Shown: positions 27,667 to 37,294, counted from the first letter of the stretch. The stretch: 64,000 nt of DNA from Flavobacterium sp. CS20 (GCF_018080005.1 NZ_CP073015.1:2322501-2386500); one strand, 5' to 3'. Notes: a model not told the origin generated them from the letters alone. Program-made: numbers and translations.

Positions 27667-29865
27667 AAACCTTAAAGAGAAGGAATTGATTTAGGAAAAA
27701 AATGTCTTAAAAGGAGTAAATTAGCCAGTATTGAAAGTTAAGTGAATTCAACTAAATAATCGATGAATTTCAATTCCCCAAGCAAATAAGTATAATTTCC
27801 ATTTCATTTCATTTATACCTATTTTGCTTTCCGCAGAGTAAAAGCTATAATACTTTCATTGCATTACAGTATTACAGCCCTTACTTTTTGCCATTGCGCT
27901 TTTTTAAATCCGTTTTCATAAGTGTTTGAATTGCAAGATAGAATATAGCGTGGGCAGGTAATATGGTGTGTCTCGGCACCTCTGTTTTGTTCCGGAAAAA
28001 CATATCTACAAGGGCATTTCACCTCAAATCCAACTTAATTAAAAGTTCAAATCCTCAGAGATTAGAAGAAAATAATTCATCCAAAACCCTTGTATATAAC
28101 AAAAATATGACCCATTCGCCTTCCGTCCTCAGGCGCATTGGACCATATTTTCTTGTTTTCCTTCACAGACACGCCAGTGCCTCGCCACCCGCTGTTCCCT
28201 TGTGCCCTAAAACCCAATAAGGTCGCCAAAGGCGTAACAATATTTAGGGCACAAACACAGCTGCATAAAGTGCGAGCCTGCGAATCGTGCCTACACTAGC
28301 AAAACATAGCTTGAACTAAAACAAAACACGTTCCGTACATAAGTTGCGATCTCAATTCCATTTCATAACACAATGAAAGCCAAACAAAACGCTATCCACC
28401 AAATAAACCTCTCGGTGTTACCGCAACCCATGCCGGAACAGATATGGAGAGCTGCCATGTTTACCATGACAAAAGCACAGTTTCATAAAAACCTATCAAA
28501 AACACCAACCCACAACCACCAAACAACCCACACCATAGCCAAAATGCCAGCCCTCCCAAAAGGACAAGCTATGTTTGCTGTGCGTATTACGTTGTGCTAT
28601 GCTTGCATACACAAAGACCCCATAGCACATAGGCACTCAACTCGCAGACGGCTCGCGCGTCTAGATTACCTGCCCGGGTACAAGCTTATCGGTAGCTCAG
28701 CCAACGTTTTCACAAAATGCGGCGTCAGAAACCTGTCTCCAAAACAACCTCATCTCAAATAAATCACTCCAGTAAACCTTTCAAAAATAAACACCGAAAA
28801 CAGAAAATTGTTACCTAGTTAAGATTCAGTTCAACAGTCTAAAATCAAATAAATGTGAAATAAAAACAACAATTAATTGAACCTACATTTGTCATAAATA
28901 ACATACGAATAATAAAATTTCTATTTATCAGTTAAACTAAAAAGTATAGCTAATTTCTAGAATAACGAAATATTACCTAAAGTCTTTTTTCTGCTAAATG
29001 ACTTATCAAAACAAAACTTTAAAAATCAAGGAAGCAGCGCAGGGCGTAAGATAAAAATCTGTTTGAGACCGATGATAATCGGTTGAGTTATTTTTTATCT
29101 GTGGCGGGGGATTCCGTAGAATTTTTAAGGGTTATTTTGTTAGTCTAGACTTTTTTTGGTTCTTTTTTTCGGCAATGGAAAAAAAAGAACATGAAATGAA
29201 AATTTAAACTCCCAGTGCCTTACATAAGTTGCGATTTACTTTTGACTTCAATCATCATAGCGTTAGCAGATTGAACAAACCACCATTGAAAATCACAACT
29301 TATCGCAACCCATGACGGCACCCAAAAAGCAAGAGCTACAAAGTTTGGTCTGTTCGATTTGTATAGAATACAAACACTTCAGTTAGCCAGAAATTAAGAA
29401 CACAACACAACTTCACACCAGACCAAATTGCCAGCACTTGCAAAAGCGTCAAACCAAAAAATCTAATCAAAAAAAAAGACAGAGCATTGAGCATAGCAGA
29501 AATGAAAATTTGAAATGAAAAATGTGAAATCTCAAAATTTGAAATAATAAAGTTTTATATCAAAAAAATAAATAAGAAGGCAAATATATCAGCCTTTGCG
29601 CCAGCCATTGCCCGCACAGCCGTAAAGCTCAAGCCCAAGGGTTTTTTAAAAAAAATGCCCTTGAACTTGCTAAAATATCACGCACTATTTTGATGTTTTT
29701 GCTTCCCAAAAAACAATCAAAAATCCACTCCATTTTTATTTAAAAAAAGCTTGACTGCTTCCCAAAAGGCTGATGCTGGGTGCCTTTCTTTTTTCTTTTT
29801 TTCTTTTTCGTTTGAAAAAAAAATTGTGAGCGAAGCGAATAAACATAATTTTTAAATCCATAATT
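27667..29865. other. Long gene-poor region
   Basis: About 2.2 kb without a credible gene. Base composition changes along it, with relatively GC-rich patches near 28130-28320, 28550-28700 and 29580-29660, unlike the flanks. CATAAGTTGCGAT occurs twice, at about 28338 and 29224. A nested dyad lies at 29049-29100. Two plus-strand frames (27963-28220, 28373-28762) are open but lack coding character. The region looks like accumulated remnants of mobile DNA next to the cassette at 30.5-32.7 kb. Confidence 0.5.
29049..29100. repeat. Nested inverted repeat
   Basis: An inner stem ACCGAT/ATCGGT (29068-29073 and 29078-29083) with a 4-nt loop is enclosed by an outer pair, AGATAAAAA at 29049-29057 and TTTTTATCT at 29092-29100. 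The structure could extrude as a hairpin, or serve as a protein or recombination site. No gene is near enough to assign it as a terminator with confidence. Confidence 0.5.
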
Positions 29866-30288
29866 ATGTTTAAATCAAATGTTTACCAATTAAAAGTTTA
29901 CTCAGGCGTCAAAACTGACGACAAGCCATGTTTTTACATCCTAAACAAAGGATTGAATGCTGGTCGCCCATCGGTCTTAGCTTGCCGAAACTGCTTCATT
30001 GTCAAAGCCAAATCTGAAGCTGAAAGAGATGCCATCTACTGGCTTGCTTATGCGGCTTGGCAGACCAAAAAATTCTATCCTCACCTCAAAGGTTCGGTCA
30101 TCCCTTACCTGGTCACAGCCGATGCCAAAATGGTGCTGAACGATTGTCTAAGCCAATTGAATGATTTGAAATTAAAGCAGAAAATCAAAACATTCAAGGC
30201 GGTCCAACAGAAAGAAGAATTGCTGAGGTTACAGCTGGAGAAGTTTGGCGAACTCAAAATCGCCATTGCGACTACCATGCTGAAATAA
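29866..30288 (+). CDS. Bacteroidota-specific protein of unknown function
   Basis: A 140-residue cytosolic protein with an N-terminal beta-rich part (VYQLKVYSGVKTDDKPCFYIL) containing two Cys in ACRNCF, and a basic, helical C-terminal half (residues 90-140) with coiled-coil character. It resembles short Bacteroidota proteins of the DUF6943 type, but I am not certain of that assignment. A good terminator follows. It lies near the divergent cassette at 30.5-32.2 kb and may travel with it. Confidence 0.65.
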   Translation: MFKSNVYQLKVYSGVKTDDKPCFYILNKGLNAGRPSVLACRNCFIVKAKSEAERDAIYWLAYAAWQTKKFYPHLKGSVIPYLVTADAKMVLNDCLSQLNDLKLKQKIKTFKAVQQKEELLRLQLEKFGELKIAIATTMLK

Positions 30289-30291
30289 TCC

Positions 30292-30320
30292 AAAAAGCCC
30301 TGAATTCAGGGCTTTTTTTA
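30292..30320 (+). terminator. Rho-independent terminator
   Basis: AAAAAGCCCTGAATTCAGGGCTTTTTTT forms a perfect hairpin followed by T residues, 4 bp after the stop of the gene ending at 30288. Confidence 0.85.
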
Positions 30321-30381
30321 ATGAAATGCTTTAAAATTGAACTGAAATCAAAGGATTTGAAACAAGGCTTTAAATGAAGAA

Positions 30382-30403
30382 AGCCCCGCAAACTTGCGAG
30401 GCT
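30382..30403. other. Hairpin without a T-run
   Basis: AGCCCCGCAAACTTGCGAGGCT forms a stem with one mismatch. It lacks a terminal T-run and is not next to a stop codon, so it may be a leader structure or a relic. Confidence 0.4.
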
Positions 30404-30482
30404 TAATAATTAACCAATCTATTATGAAAAACTCATCCTAAAAAGTTTTGCTCTAAAATATACATTTTTAGGGAAACCACAA

Positions 30483-30519
30483 AAAAAATCCGAAACCCAT
30501 AATTTGGGTATCGGATTTT
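30483..30519 (-). terminator. Terminator of the minus-strand cassette
   Basis: AATCCGA-A-ACCCA and TGGGT-A-TCGGATT form a stem; on the minus strand it is followed by a run of U (A-run at 30480-30488 on the plus strand). It lies just beyond the last gene of the minus-strand cassette (stop at 30528). TTTT on the other side means it could work in both directions. Confidence 0.75.
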
Positions 30520-30527
30520 GTAATGTT

Positions 30528-30710
30528 TTAGCGCTTTTTTTTCTTTTTGAATCGTTTGGCAAGGTGCTTCAAAAGCATCGAGGTGATAAAACTCACACTG
30601 GCACCAACAATGACCAAAATACAGGTCGAAATAAAATCATCGATATGTATACTGCCCAAAAGACTGAAAAGTGCACCCCCGATAAATCCAGCCTTTTCAT
30701 GTTGCATCAT
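30528..30710 (-). CDS. Small holin-like membrane protein
   Basis: A 60-residue protein with two hydrophobic segments (about residues 9-20 and 25-46) and a very basic C-terminus (KRFKKKKKR). Size and charge pattern resemble class II phage holins, but also many small membrane proteins. Its start overlaps the end of the preceding 93-residue gene by 4 bp, so the two are translated together. The family is unknown. Confidence 0.62.
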   Translation of the reverse strand: MMQHEKAGFIGGALFSLLGSIHIDDFISTCILVIVGASVSFITSMLLKHLAKRFKKKKKR

Positions 30711-30988
30711 GGCGATCCTTCTTTCGAATCCTCAGCGCTTTTGCTGTTCTTCAGATTCTGTGACTGATCCTTTGCTGAATCATTTTCATTTTTGGTCACC
30801 ACTTGACTCACTGCGGAAACAGCCGTGCCAACGGCCAAACCATATCCGGCAATGGTGATCATTGTGGCTGGCAGTGCCACCGGAGCGCTTAAAATGGCGC
30901 CTGCCACTGCGGTAATCCCTAAACCTATGTTTCGCAAAGTCTTGAAAAACTTCGGCGTCTCTGATTGGTATCTTTGTTTTAAATTCAT
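30707..30988 (-). CDS. Small hydrophobic protein with a Gly/Ala-rich core
   Basis: A 93-residue protein with a basic N-terminus, a central hydrophobic region at about residues 20-64 made of two Gly/Ala/Val-rich segments (IGLGITAVAGAILSAPVAL, MITIAGYGLAVGTAVSAV), and a hydrophilic acidic-basic tail. It may form a membrane hairpin. It sits 30 bp after the DUF5675 gene on the minus strand and overlaps the next small membrane gene. No family name can be given with confidence. Confidence 0.62.
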   Translation of the reverse strand: MNLKQRYQSETPKFFKTLRNIGLGITAVAGAILSAPVALPATMITIAGYGLAVGTAVSAVSQVVTKNENDSAKDQSQNLKNSKSAEDSKEGSP

Positions 30989-31018
30989 CTCTATTATTGT
31001 ATTTAAATGTTAATTATT

Positions 31019-31471
31019 TTAACTTTTATCCTTTAACTGTCCTTGCAGTTGAATATGATCTTCAAAATGTGAACTCCTCAGTTCAATTTTGACCTTGTCC
31101 TTCGCTTGAAAATGCGGTCTCAGCTTATCCAAAATTCGATCTAAAGCTTTTCTCGATGAATACCCATAACCAACATTGATTAAACTGCTGACAGGAGCAA
31201 TACAGCCTTCCAGTTCCTTAGATGAATCATTGGCGGGATGAAACAAAATCCAGGATCGACCTGGCACGCCTTCCACCAACAAATGCCATTTGAATTTTTT
31301 GGTGTATCTCAATTTCAATTCATACACACCATCTGGAATCGCTGACACATTGACTTGATTCGTTTTCCATGGCAATTCTATTGTAAAACTCATGAACTCA
31401 TCAAAATAATAGAGAGCACCAACCGTACCTTGTGGAAAATGCCCTCTATACAAGCCAAGCCTAACCTCCAT
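31019..31471 (-). CDS. DUF5675 family protein
   Basis: A 150-residue protein with the DUF5675 pattern: IPDGVYELKLRYTKKFKWHL, then SWILFHPANDSSKELEGCIAP, which has a His followed by a Gly-Cys-Ile block. The H...GC arrangement recalls the L,D-transpeptidase/endolysin-like active sites, and DUF5675 proteins are common in phages and phage-like loci. It overlaps the stop of the upstream MARQ gene by one base (31471). The biochemical function is unproven. Confidence 0.82.
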   Translation of the reverse strand: MEVRLGLYRGHFPQGTVGALYYFDEFMSFTIELPWKTNQVNVSAIPDGVYELKLRYTKKFKWHLLVEGVPGRSWILFHPANDSSKELEGCIAPVSSLINVGYGYSSRKALDRILDKLRPHFQAKDKVKIELRSSHFEDHIQLQGQLKDKS

Positions 31472-32226
31472 TAGTCATTGTCAATTTTCACGATGCTCAA
31501 GGCATTGTAAGCCCCGTTTTTAAGCGGATACATTGTCCCGTTGACTTCTTGGTAGAACTCAACACCAATCACTTGAATCAGTGGCAAAGTTGAAGCCGCA
31601 GTCACCGCCGTTGATAATGAAATCGCAACAGTTTCTGAAGAATCCCATGGCAAAATACTGGACTCATCCGAATCAAACACGGAGTTTTCTTCAACGAAAT
31701 CCAATTCTGCCAGTCCAGTCACAATTTTAAAGTGAGTGGTTCCCCCAGGAGCGTCAACCATGGTCAATGGCACAAATGGATCAACCTCCACATCACCTTC
31801 ACCAGCCACACGATCTACCGTGTTTTGGAAAGAAGCATAAAGCGTTCGTCCCAACTTCGCTTTCGAATTGAAATCAAAGCCTTGCAAAAGCTCCATATTC
31901 CCATCCTGAATAGTTCGAAGTCCACGATCATTCGTCGAATCAGCTTTGATGACTTTCATCAATTGCTTTTGCAAATTCGGAGTCACACGCTTGTCCGTCA
32001 CATTCTGCAACAACAACCGAATCGAATCTCTCAAGATTTTTCCGCCTTTGCCAGCTCTTCCAAATTCAGAACCATTCTCGCGCGTTCTCTGGAACGCTGG
32101 ATCATTTTTGATTCTGTTACCGTCCACACCACCTTTTTCTCTCGCAAGGTGGCTATCTGCACTCTTGTAGAAGGAAATATCCCCCAAAGTGCCTTTCAGT
32201 TTAATAATACCTGTTTGTCTAGCCAT
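31471..32226 (-). CDS. MARQ-type protein of unknown function
   Basis: A 251-residue protein; ATG at 32226 is preferred because homologues in my memory begin MARQ-G-I-IKLKG, while an upstream ATG at 32247 would add seven residues. The N-terminus (IIKLKGTLGDISFYKS, then REKGGVDGNRIKNDPAFQRTRENGSEFGRAG) is rich in Arg, Gly and Asn and highly distinctive; the C-terminal half is predicted beta-rich. I know this type only as a hypothetical family of Bacteroidota that tends to precede DUF5675 genes. It is the first gene of a four-gene minus-strand cassette. Confidence 0.75.
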   Translation of the reverse strand: MARQTGIIKLKGTLGDISFYKSADSHLAREKGGVDGNRIKNDPAFQRTRENGSEFGRAGKGGKILRDSIRLLLQNVTDKRVTPNLQKQLMKVIKADSTNDRGLRTIQDGNMELLQGFDFNSKAKLGRTLYASFQNTVDRVAGEGDVEVDPFVPLTMVDAPGGTTHFKIVTGLAELDFVEENSVFDSDESSILPWDSSETVAISLSTAVTAASTLPLIQVIGVEFYQEVNGTMYPLKNGAYNALSIVKIDND

Positions 32227-32493
32227 AATTACTATGTTTGACAACAAAGCAAGAGATTAAGCCTATGGTTGACAAGGAACTAAGACGCATCTGCCGTTTA
32301 TGGCATTGATGTCGCATTTGTCACTCAAATAGCGATTAAAAATGTGTAAAACGCAGTATCTTAGCACTAAACGCCAAACATACGACTTGAAAATACCCAG
32401 CTGTGCTAACTAAATGCAGTGGGGATAGTATATGGATAGAGTATAGATAAAGCGTTGTGGTGCTTAAAATGTACCAAATAGGAGTAAATTATA

Positions 32494-32694
32494 ATGAAAG
32501 TCAAAAAGCGCATCAAAGTATTTCCAACAGACATCCAGAGGATCACAGGTCTGAGCCTAAGACAATCGCAAAGAATACTCAAGCGATTGAAGGAAATGCA
32601 TAGCAAAGAAAAAGACCAAATCATCACTACTCACGAACTCGCCGAATACCTCGGCATCAACCTCGAATTAGTCGAAGAATTTATTGAAGATTGA
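32494..32694 (+). CDS. Small helix-turn-helix protein
   Basis: A 66-residue protein: TDIQRITGLSLRQSQRILKRLKEMHSK looks like a DNA-binding helix-turn-helix, and TTHELAEYLGINLELVEEFI is a second helical segment. It has an unusually good ribosome binding site for this organism (AGGAG, 9 bp before ATG). It is transcribed divergently from the MARQ cassette with 267 bp between, so it is a good candidate for the cassette's regulator. Confidence 0.72.
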   Translation: MKVKKRIKVFPTDIQRITGLSLRQSQRILKRLKEMHSKEKDQIITTHELAEYLGINLELVEEFIED

Positions 32695-33755
32695 AAGTGA
32701 AATATGGTTGAATTTGTTTATATTTAGGGATTGAATATAATTATTTGATAGTAAGGAATAACAAATTCAATTAAATTTTAGGTGTCCAAATTGGGGACAA
32801 TTTACAGAAAGTTCTTTTAAATATATGGTTATCAGTCGGTTGTGTTTTTGTTAAGAATCCTGCCACGAACCGAACCTCCCTTGTCATTCTGAACGGAGCT
32901 TGCGGAGTGAAGAATCTCTCCCCGAACCAAACCTCTCCTGTTATTCCGAGGCAAACGCAGTGACGAGGAATCTCTCCCCGAACTGAACCTCCCTTATCAT
33001 TCTGAACGGAGCCTGCCGACCCCTTGTCATTCTGAACGGAGCTTGCGGAGTGAAGAATCTCTCAGTGAAATGAAAACCAATACGTGAGAAAGATTCCTCC
33101 TGCCGTCGGAATGACATTCCCTTGTCATTCTGAACGTAGCCTGCGGAGTGAAGAATCTCTCAGCGAACCGAACCTCAATACGTGAGAAAGATTCCTCCTG
33201 CCGTCGGAATGACAACCTACTTGTCATTCTGAACGGAGCTTGCGGAGTGAAGAATCTCTCAGTGAACCAAACCCCAAAACGTGAAAAAAGATTCCTCTAC
33301 CAAAGCTTCGGTATCGCAATAACAAACCCCCTTGTCGGTTCGAGTGATTTCTATGGGCTGCAAGCCCGTAGAAATTGTATCGAGAACACACAACAATTTT
33401 TAAATTCTCAAAAATTTAAGACATTTATTGCTAATATTATATTTTTAACTCCAGTATAGATCCTCTATAGCTTAAGTATGGCTTAAGTATGGGAAGTGTA
33501 TTAAAACACTAACAAGATATTGACTCAGCCTCAACAAAAAATGAAACAAAATATTGAATTATCCATAATTCGCTTATAGTCAATACAACCCATGTCATTG
33601 GTAGGACTTCTCTCAACAAAAAAAAGTAGAGAAAAGTATATCGAAAATGGGTGTTTATAAACGAAACTAACTCAATTTGGATTAATAGAACTCATGTTGA
33701 ATTAAACAGTCTAACAAAAAAATTGTATTTTTACCTTTCCAATAAAAAATAAACC
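32695..33755. repeat. Gene-free region with an array of REP-like palindromic repeats
   Basis: No gene is visible. Between about 32880 and 33330 the unit GTCATTCTGAACGGAGC, followed by TGCGGAGTGAAGAATCTCT, occurs at least four times with variations, alternating with inverted versions (AGATTCCTCCTGCCGTCGGAATGAC). Unit ends are complementary, so adjacent pairs can form long stem-loops. A second type of stem-loop, built on TTTCTA/TAGAAA and GGGCT/AGCCC, is at 33337-33387. The last 200 bp before recA contain AT-rich sequence with a likely promoter. Confidence 0.8.
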
Positions 33756-34778
33756 ATGAGTACAGAAGATAAAGAAAAAGCGACTAAACTAAAGTCGCTT
33801 AAACTCACCTTAGACAAATTAGACAAAACCTACGGCAAAGGCACGGTGATGAAAATGAGCGACCAATCGGTAGTCAATGTTGATGCCATTTCATCAGGCT
33901 CACTGGGCTTAGATTTGGCTCTTGGTGTTGGTGGTTATCCTCGCGGTCGAGTTGTTGAAATTTACGGACCAGAATCTTCTGGTAAAACCACTTTAACTTT
34001 GCACGCCATAGCCGAAGCTCAACAAAAAGGTGGCATTGTCGCTTTTATTGATGCCGAACACGCCTTTGACAGAACCTATGCCGAAAACTTAGGCATTGAT
34101 ATTGATAACTTAATCATATCGCAACCCGACCACGGTGAGCAAGCTCTTGAAATTACAGATAACTTGATTCGCTCTGGTGCAATTGATATTATTGTGATTG
34201 ACTCCGTTGCCGCATTGACCCCAAAAAGCGAAATAGAAGGCGAAATGGGCGACTCCAAAATGGGTATTCATGCCAGATTGATGTCACAAGCTTTAAGAAA
34301 ATTAACTTCAAGTATCAGTAAGACCAATTGTACGGTGATTTTTATTAATCAATTACGTGAAAAAATAGGCGTGATGTTTGGCAACCCAGAAACAACAACA
34401 GGTGGAAACGCCTTAAAATTCTATTGTTCGGTAAGACTTGATATACGTCGCTCTACACAAATTAAAGACAGCAATAGCGAGGTTAAAGGAAACAAAACCC
34501 GTGTCAAAGTCGTTAAAAACAAAGTCGCACCACCATTTAAAGTTGCAGAATTTGATATTATGTACGGCGAAGGTATTTCTAAAGTCGGCGAAATTATAGA
34601 TATCGGTGTGGATTATGAAATTATCAATAAAGCAGGCTCGTGGTTCAGCTACGGCGACACCAAACTCGGTCAAGGTCGTGATGCTGTAAAAACTTTACTC
34701 AAAGAAAACCCAGACTTGATGGACGAACTTGAAGTAAAAATCAAAGAAGCCATAAAAATTGCCAAAAGTAAAGACTAA
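33756..34778 (+). CDS. recA: Recombinase A
   Basis: A 340-residue RecA of normal length. Walker [10 protein letters not shown] is at residues 71-79, Walker B-like [12 protein letters not shown] follows near 145, and the L2 loop region [22 protein letters not shown] is complete. It catalyses homologous pairing and strand exchange and promotes LexA-type cleavage where LexA is present. It begins about 400 bp after a REP-like array, and a small lipoprotein gene follows. Confidence 0.98.
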   Translation: MSTEDKEKATKLKSLKLTLDKLDKTYGKGTVMKMSDQSVVNVDAISSGSLGLDLALGVGGYPRGRVVEIYGPESSGKTTLTLHAIAEAQQKGGIVAFIDAEHAFDRTYAENLGIDIDNLIISQPDHGEQALEITDNLIRSGAIDIIVIDSVAALTPKSEIEGEMGDSKMGIHARLMSQALRKLTSSISKTNCTVIFINQLREKIGVMFGNPETTTGGNALKFYCSVRLDIRRSTQIKDSNSEVKGNKTRVKVVKNKVAPPFKVAEFDIMYGEGISKVGEIIDIGVDYEIINKAGSWFSYGDTKLGQGRDAVKTLLKENPDLMDELEVKIKEAIKIAKSKD

Positions 34779-34815
34779 ACGCAACGTTTTTAAATTTATG
34801 TATCTTAGAAATAAC

Positions 34816-35226
34816 ATGAAACAATTTATTTTAAGTTTGAGTCTAATATCTATACTAACATCTTGTTCAGTTGATAACCCAAGCATAGTAACTGTTCAAA
34901 ATGCCAATGTTGTAGATATTGTAGCTCCAGATACTCTAAATTATCAACAAACAGAAATCTTTGAAATTACTTATATAAAACCAACAACTTGTCACACTTT
35001 TGAAGGTTTTGATGTTTTAGGTGAAGCTCCTGAACTTACGATAAGAACGGAAACAAGATTCGAAGATAATTTCAATTGTGAAGATACACCAACTAATACT
35101 GAAACTGTTCAATTTGAATATTTTGTCGATATCCAACAAGACCATGTTTTCAAATTTCTATCAGGGGCTTCAGATAGTGGTCAATTGCAATTTATAACCT
35201 TAAATATTCCTGTAAATATCGAATAG
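34816..35226 (+). CDS. Small lipoprotein of unknown function
   Basis: A 136-residue protein with a lipoprotein signal peptide (MKQFILSLSLISILTSCS, lipobox Cys at residue 17). The mature part is acidic with several Cys and beta-like alternation. ATG at 34816 is chosen because it directly precedes the signal peptide; a further ATG at 34799-34801 would place it out of position for a signal sequence. It precedes the sigma factor gene by 2 bp, so co-transcription is likely. No family is recognised. Confidence 0.75.
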   Translation: MKQFILSLSLISILTSCSVDNPSIVTVQNANVVDIVAPDTLNYQQTEIFEITYIKPTTCHTFEGFDVLGEAPELTIRTETRFEDNFNCEDTPTNTETVQFEYFVDIQQDHVFKFLSGASDSGQLQFITLNIPVNIE

Positions 35227-35228
35227 TT

Positions 35229-35783
35229 TTGAAATTAAAAAACCTCATAAAACAATGCCAAAACAAAGAGCTAAAGGCTCAAAAAGCTTTGTATGAGATA
35301 TACAGTTCAAAATTATTTAGCTTGTGTTTGAAGTATTCAAAAAATTATGCAGAAGCTCAAGACAATCTTCAAGATGCGTTTATAAGCATTTATGAAAACA
35401 TTCATCAGTTTAAACACAAAGGCTCTTTTGAAGGTTGGATGAAACGCATAGCCATTAATACGGCACTTCAGCGTTATCGCAATCAAAAGGTGTTTTCTTT
35501 GAATTATGAAGAAAACCTAATCCAACCCGATAATGATTACACCGAAAACAACATAAGTCTGCAAGAACTTTTAAAATGTATTCAAGAATTGCCTAATCGA
35601 TACAGAATGGTGTTTAACCTTTACGTGCTTGACGGACATTCACATAAAGAAATTGCAGAAATGATGAATATATCCGAAGGCACATCAAAATCAAATTTAG
35701 CCCGCGGAAGACAAATTTTAAAAGATAAAGTCAACAGAATAATCGATAATAAAAACCTGAATAAAACAGCCAAAACTTTATGA
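35229..35783 (+). CDS. ECF RNA polymerase sigma factor
   Basis: A 184-residue sigma-70 factor of the extracytoplasmic function type. Region 2 (about residues 28-85) includes DNLQDAFISIYENIHQF and GWMKRIAINTALQRYRNQK; region 4 (about 120-170) includes LPNRYRMVFNLYVLDGHSHKEIAEMMNISEGTSKSNLARGRQ. TTG at 35229 is used as start. The stop overlaps the next gene's ATG (ATGA at 35780), as expected for a sigma/anti-sigma pair. Confidence 0.92.
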   Translation: MKLKNLIKQCQNKELKAQKALYEIYSSKLFSLCLKYSKNYAEAQDNLQDAFISIYENIHQFKHKGSFEGWMKRIAINTALQRYRNQKVFSLNYEENLIQPDNDYTENNISLQELLKCIQELPNRYRMVFNLYVLDGHSHKEIAEMMNISEGTSKSNLARGRQILKDKVNRIIDNKNLNKTAKTL

Positions 35784-37160
35784 GTGATCAGCATAACATA
35801 GACCGGTTGTTTCAAGAATCTTTTAAAGATTTTGAAGTCGATGCCCCAAAATCTGCTTGGAGTGGCATTGAAAAACGATTGACTCAAAAGTCTAAAAAAC
35901 GCGTTGTTCCACTTTGGCTCAAACTCAGTGGTCTTTGCAGCAGTGATTGCCATTTTGATTATAGCTGGTTCGCAGTGGTTTTTTAACCCAACTCAACTCA
36001 ATAATATTCCTGTCGTAAATTCATCTCAACAAAACACACAAAACAATCAAGAAGACAATACAATCATTACAAGCTCAAATCAAGATAAAAACCCTCTAAA
36101 TGAGTCAAGTATTTCTAATAAAAACAAGACTATTTCTAATAAACCCAAATCCAGCATAGCTCAAAATACCAACAGTAATTCTTTGTCAAACAAGGCTAAC
36201 AAAAACATTATCAGCAAAACACAACAAGATGAAAGGAAAAATAAATCTTTAAAAGCCAATAGCACTTCAACTGATGAAGCTTTAGCATATTCAAATTTTT
36301 CTTCCAAAGGTTCTATTCAAAAATCTACTACTATTGATGCTTCAACAATTCAAAATCCAATCATTAAAAAAGTGGCATCTCCAAAAAAATCTTTGGTAGA
36401 AGTCGCTGAAAACCTCAATAATGAAGATGAATTAAAAATTTCAAACTCAGAAAAAAACGCTTGGTTTATTAAACCACAAATCTCCCCTATTTTTTATGGT
36501 AATTTAGGCAGTGGAAGTGCCGTTGACCCCAATTTTGCCCAAAACAACGGTCAAGGCGAAGTCAATATGTCTTACGGTATAAATGTGGCCTATCAAATTA
36601 ACGATAAAATAAAACTCCGAACTGGTGTTAATCGTGTCAATCTTAACTATACCACAAACGACGTGTTTTTAGTGCCAAACCAAGGCACAGCCAATTTAAA
36701 CAACGTCAAGACTAACCCCAACTTTACAGCATCGGTTTTGAATAGGCAACAATTGCAAAACCTCTCAACAAACGGTAATTTTAACAGGTCTGAAACTGTG
36801 CCGTCTGAACTTCAACAAGAATTAGGTTATATTGAATTTCCTATGGAGATAGAATATAAAGTCTTAGACCGTAAAATCGATATCAATCTCATTGGCGGTG
36901 CAAGCACACTTTTGTTAAACAATAACAACCTTGATGTAAAAAACCAAAACGGAACAACTTCATTAGGTGAAGCCAACAATATCAACAATCTAAGTTTTTC
37001 AACCAACTTTGCTATCGGTTTAGAATACAACTTCACAGAGCGATTTATGTTTAATTTTGAACCGACTTTCAAATATCAAATCAATACTTTTCAAAGCGGA
37101 ACAACCGATTTTCAACCCTATTTTTTAGGCGTCTATTCTGGAATTGTATTTAAGTTTTAA
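35780..37160 (+). pseudogene. Anti-sigma factor fused to an outer-membrane beta-barrel domain, frameshifted
   Basis: The N-terminus (about 50 residues, DRLFQESFKDFEVDAPKSAWSGIEKRL) resembles the cytoplasmic domain of flavobacterial anti-sigma proteins, followed by one membrane helix (VFAAVIAILIIAGSQWFF), a long Asn/Ser/Lys-rich periplasmic linker (about residues 75-220) and a C-terminal porin-family beta-barrel domain ending in FKF. The first frame fails at about 35930 (an extra G in CAGTGGTC) and stops at 35986; the correct frame resumes with VFAAVIA. If real, the frameshift would free the sigma factor from its partner. The total intact length would be about 459 residues. Confidence 0.82.
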
Positions 37161-37294
37161 ACTCGCCCTCGTCATAATATATGTTGTTAGTCGAACTCAC
37201 GTTAAATTATATACGCATAGCAACCTCTCTTACAGAAAAAGATTTAATTATGAAAATCTAATAATTATAAAGGATAAATTATCGTTTAACGAAA

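Noticed and set aside
27963..28220. 85-codon plus-strand frame
   Set aside because: No start context, no homology and non-protein-like composition; probably debris.
28373..28762. 129-codon plus-strand frame in the gene-poor region
   Set aside because: Poor coding character, unusual His/Lys/Pro-rich composition, no family resemblance and no ribosome binding site; it looks like open frame by chance in a patchy-composition region.
32406..32627. Minus-strand frame overlapping the HTH gene
   Set aside because: Lies opposite the better-supported HTH gene, which has a strong AGGAG site; the minus frame has no coding features.
32880..33330. CRISPR array
   Set aside because: Units vary in length and orientation and are separated by repeat parts, not by unique spacers; no cas genes are seen.
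33148..33459. 103-codon frame in the REP array
   Set aside because: The translation is repetitive because it reads through repeat units (for example NLSANRTSI...NLSVNQTP); it is a repeat artefact.
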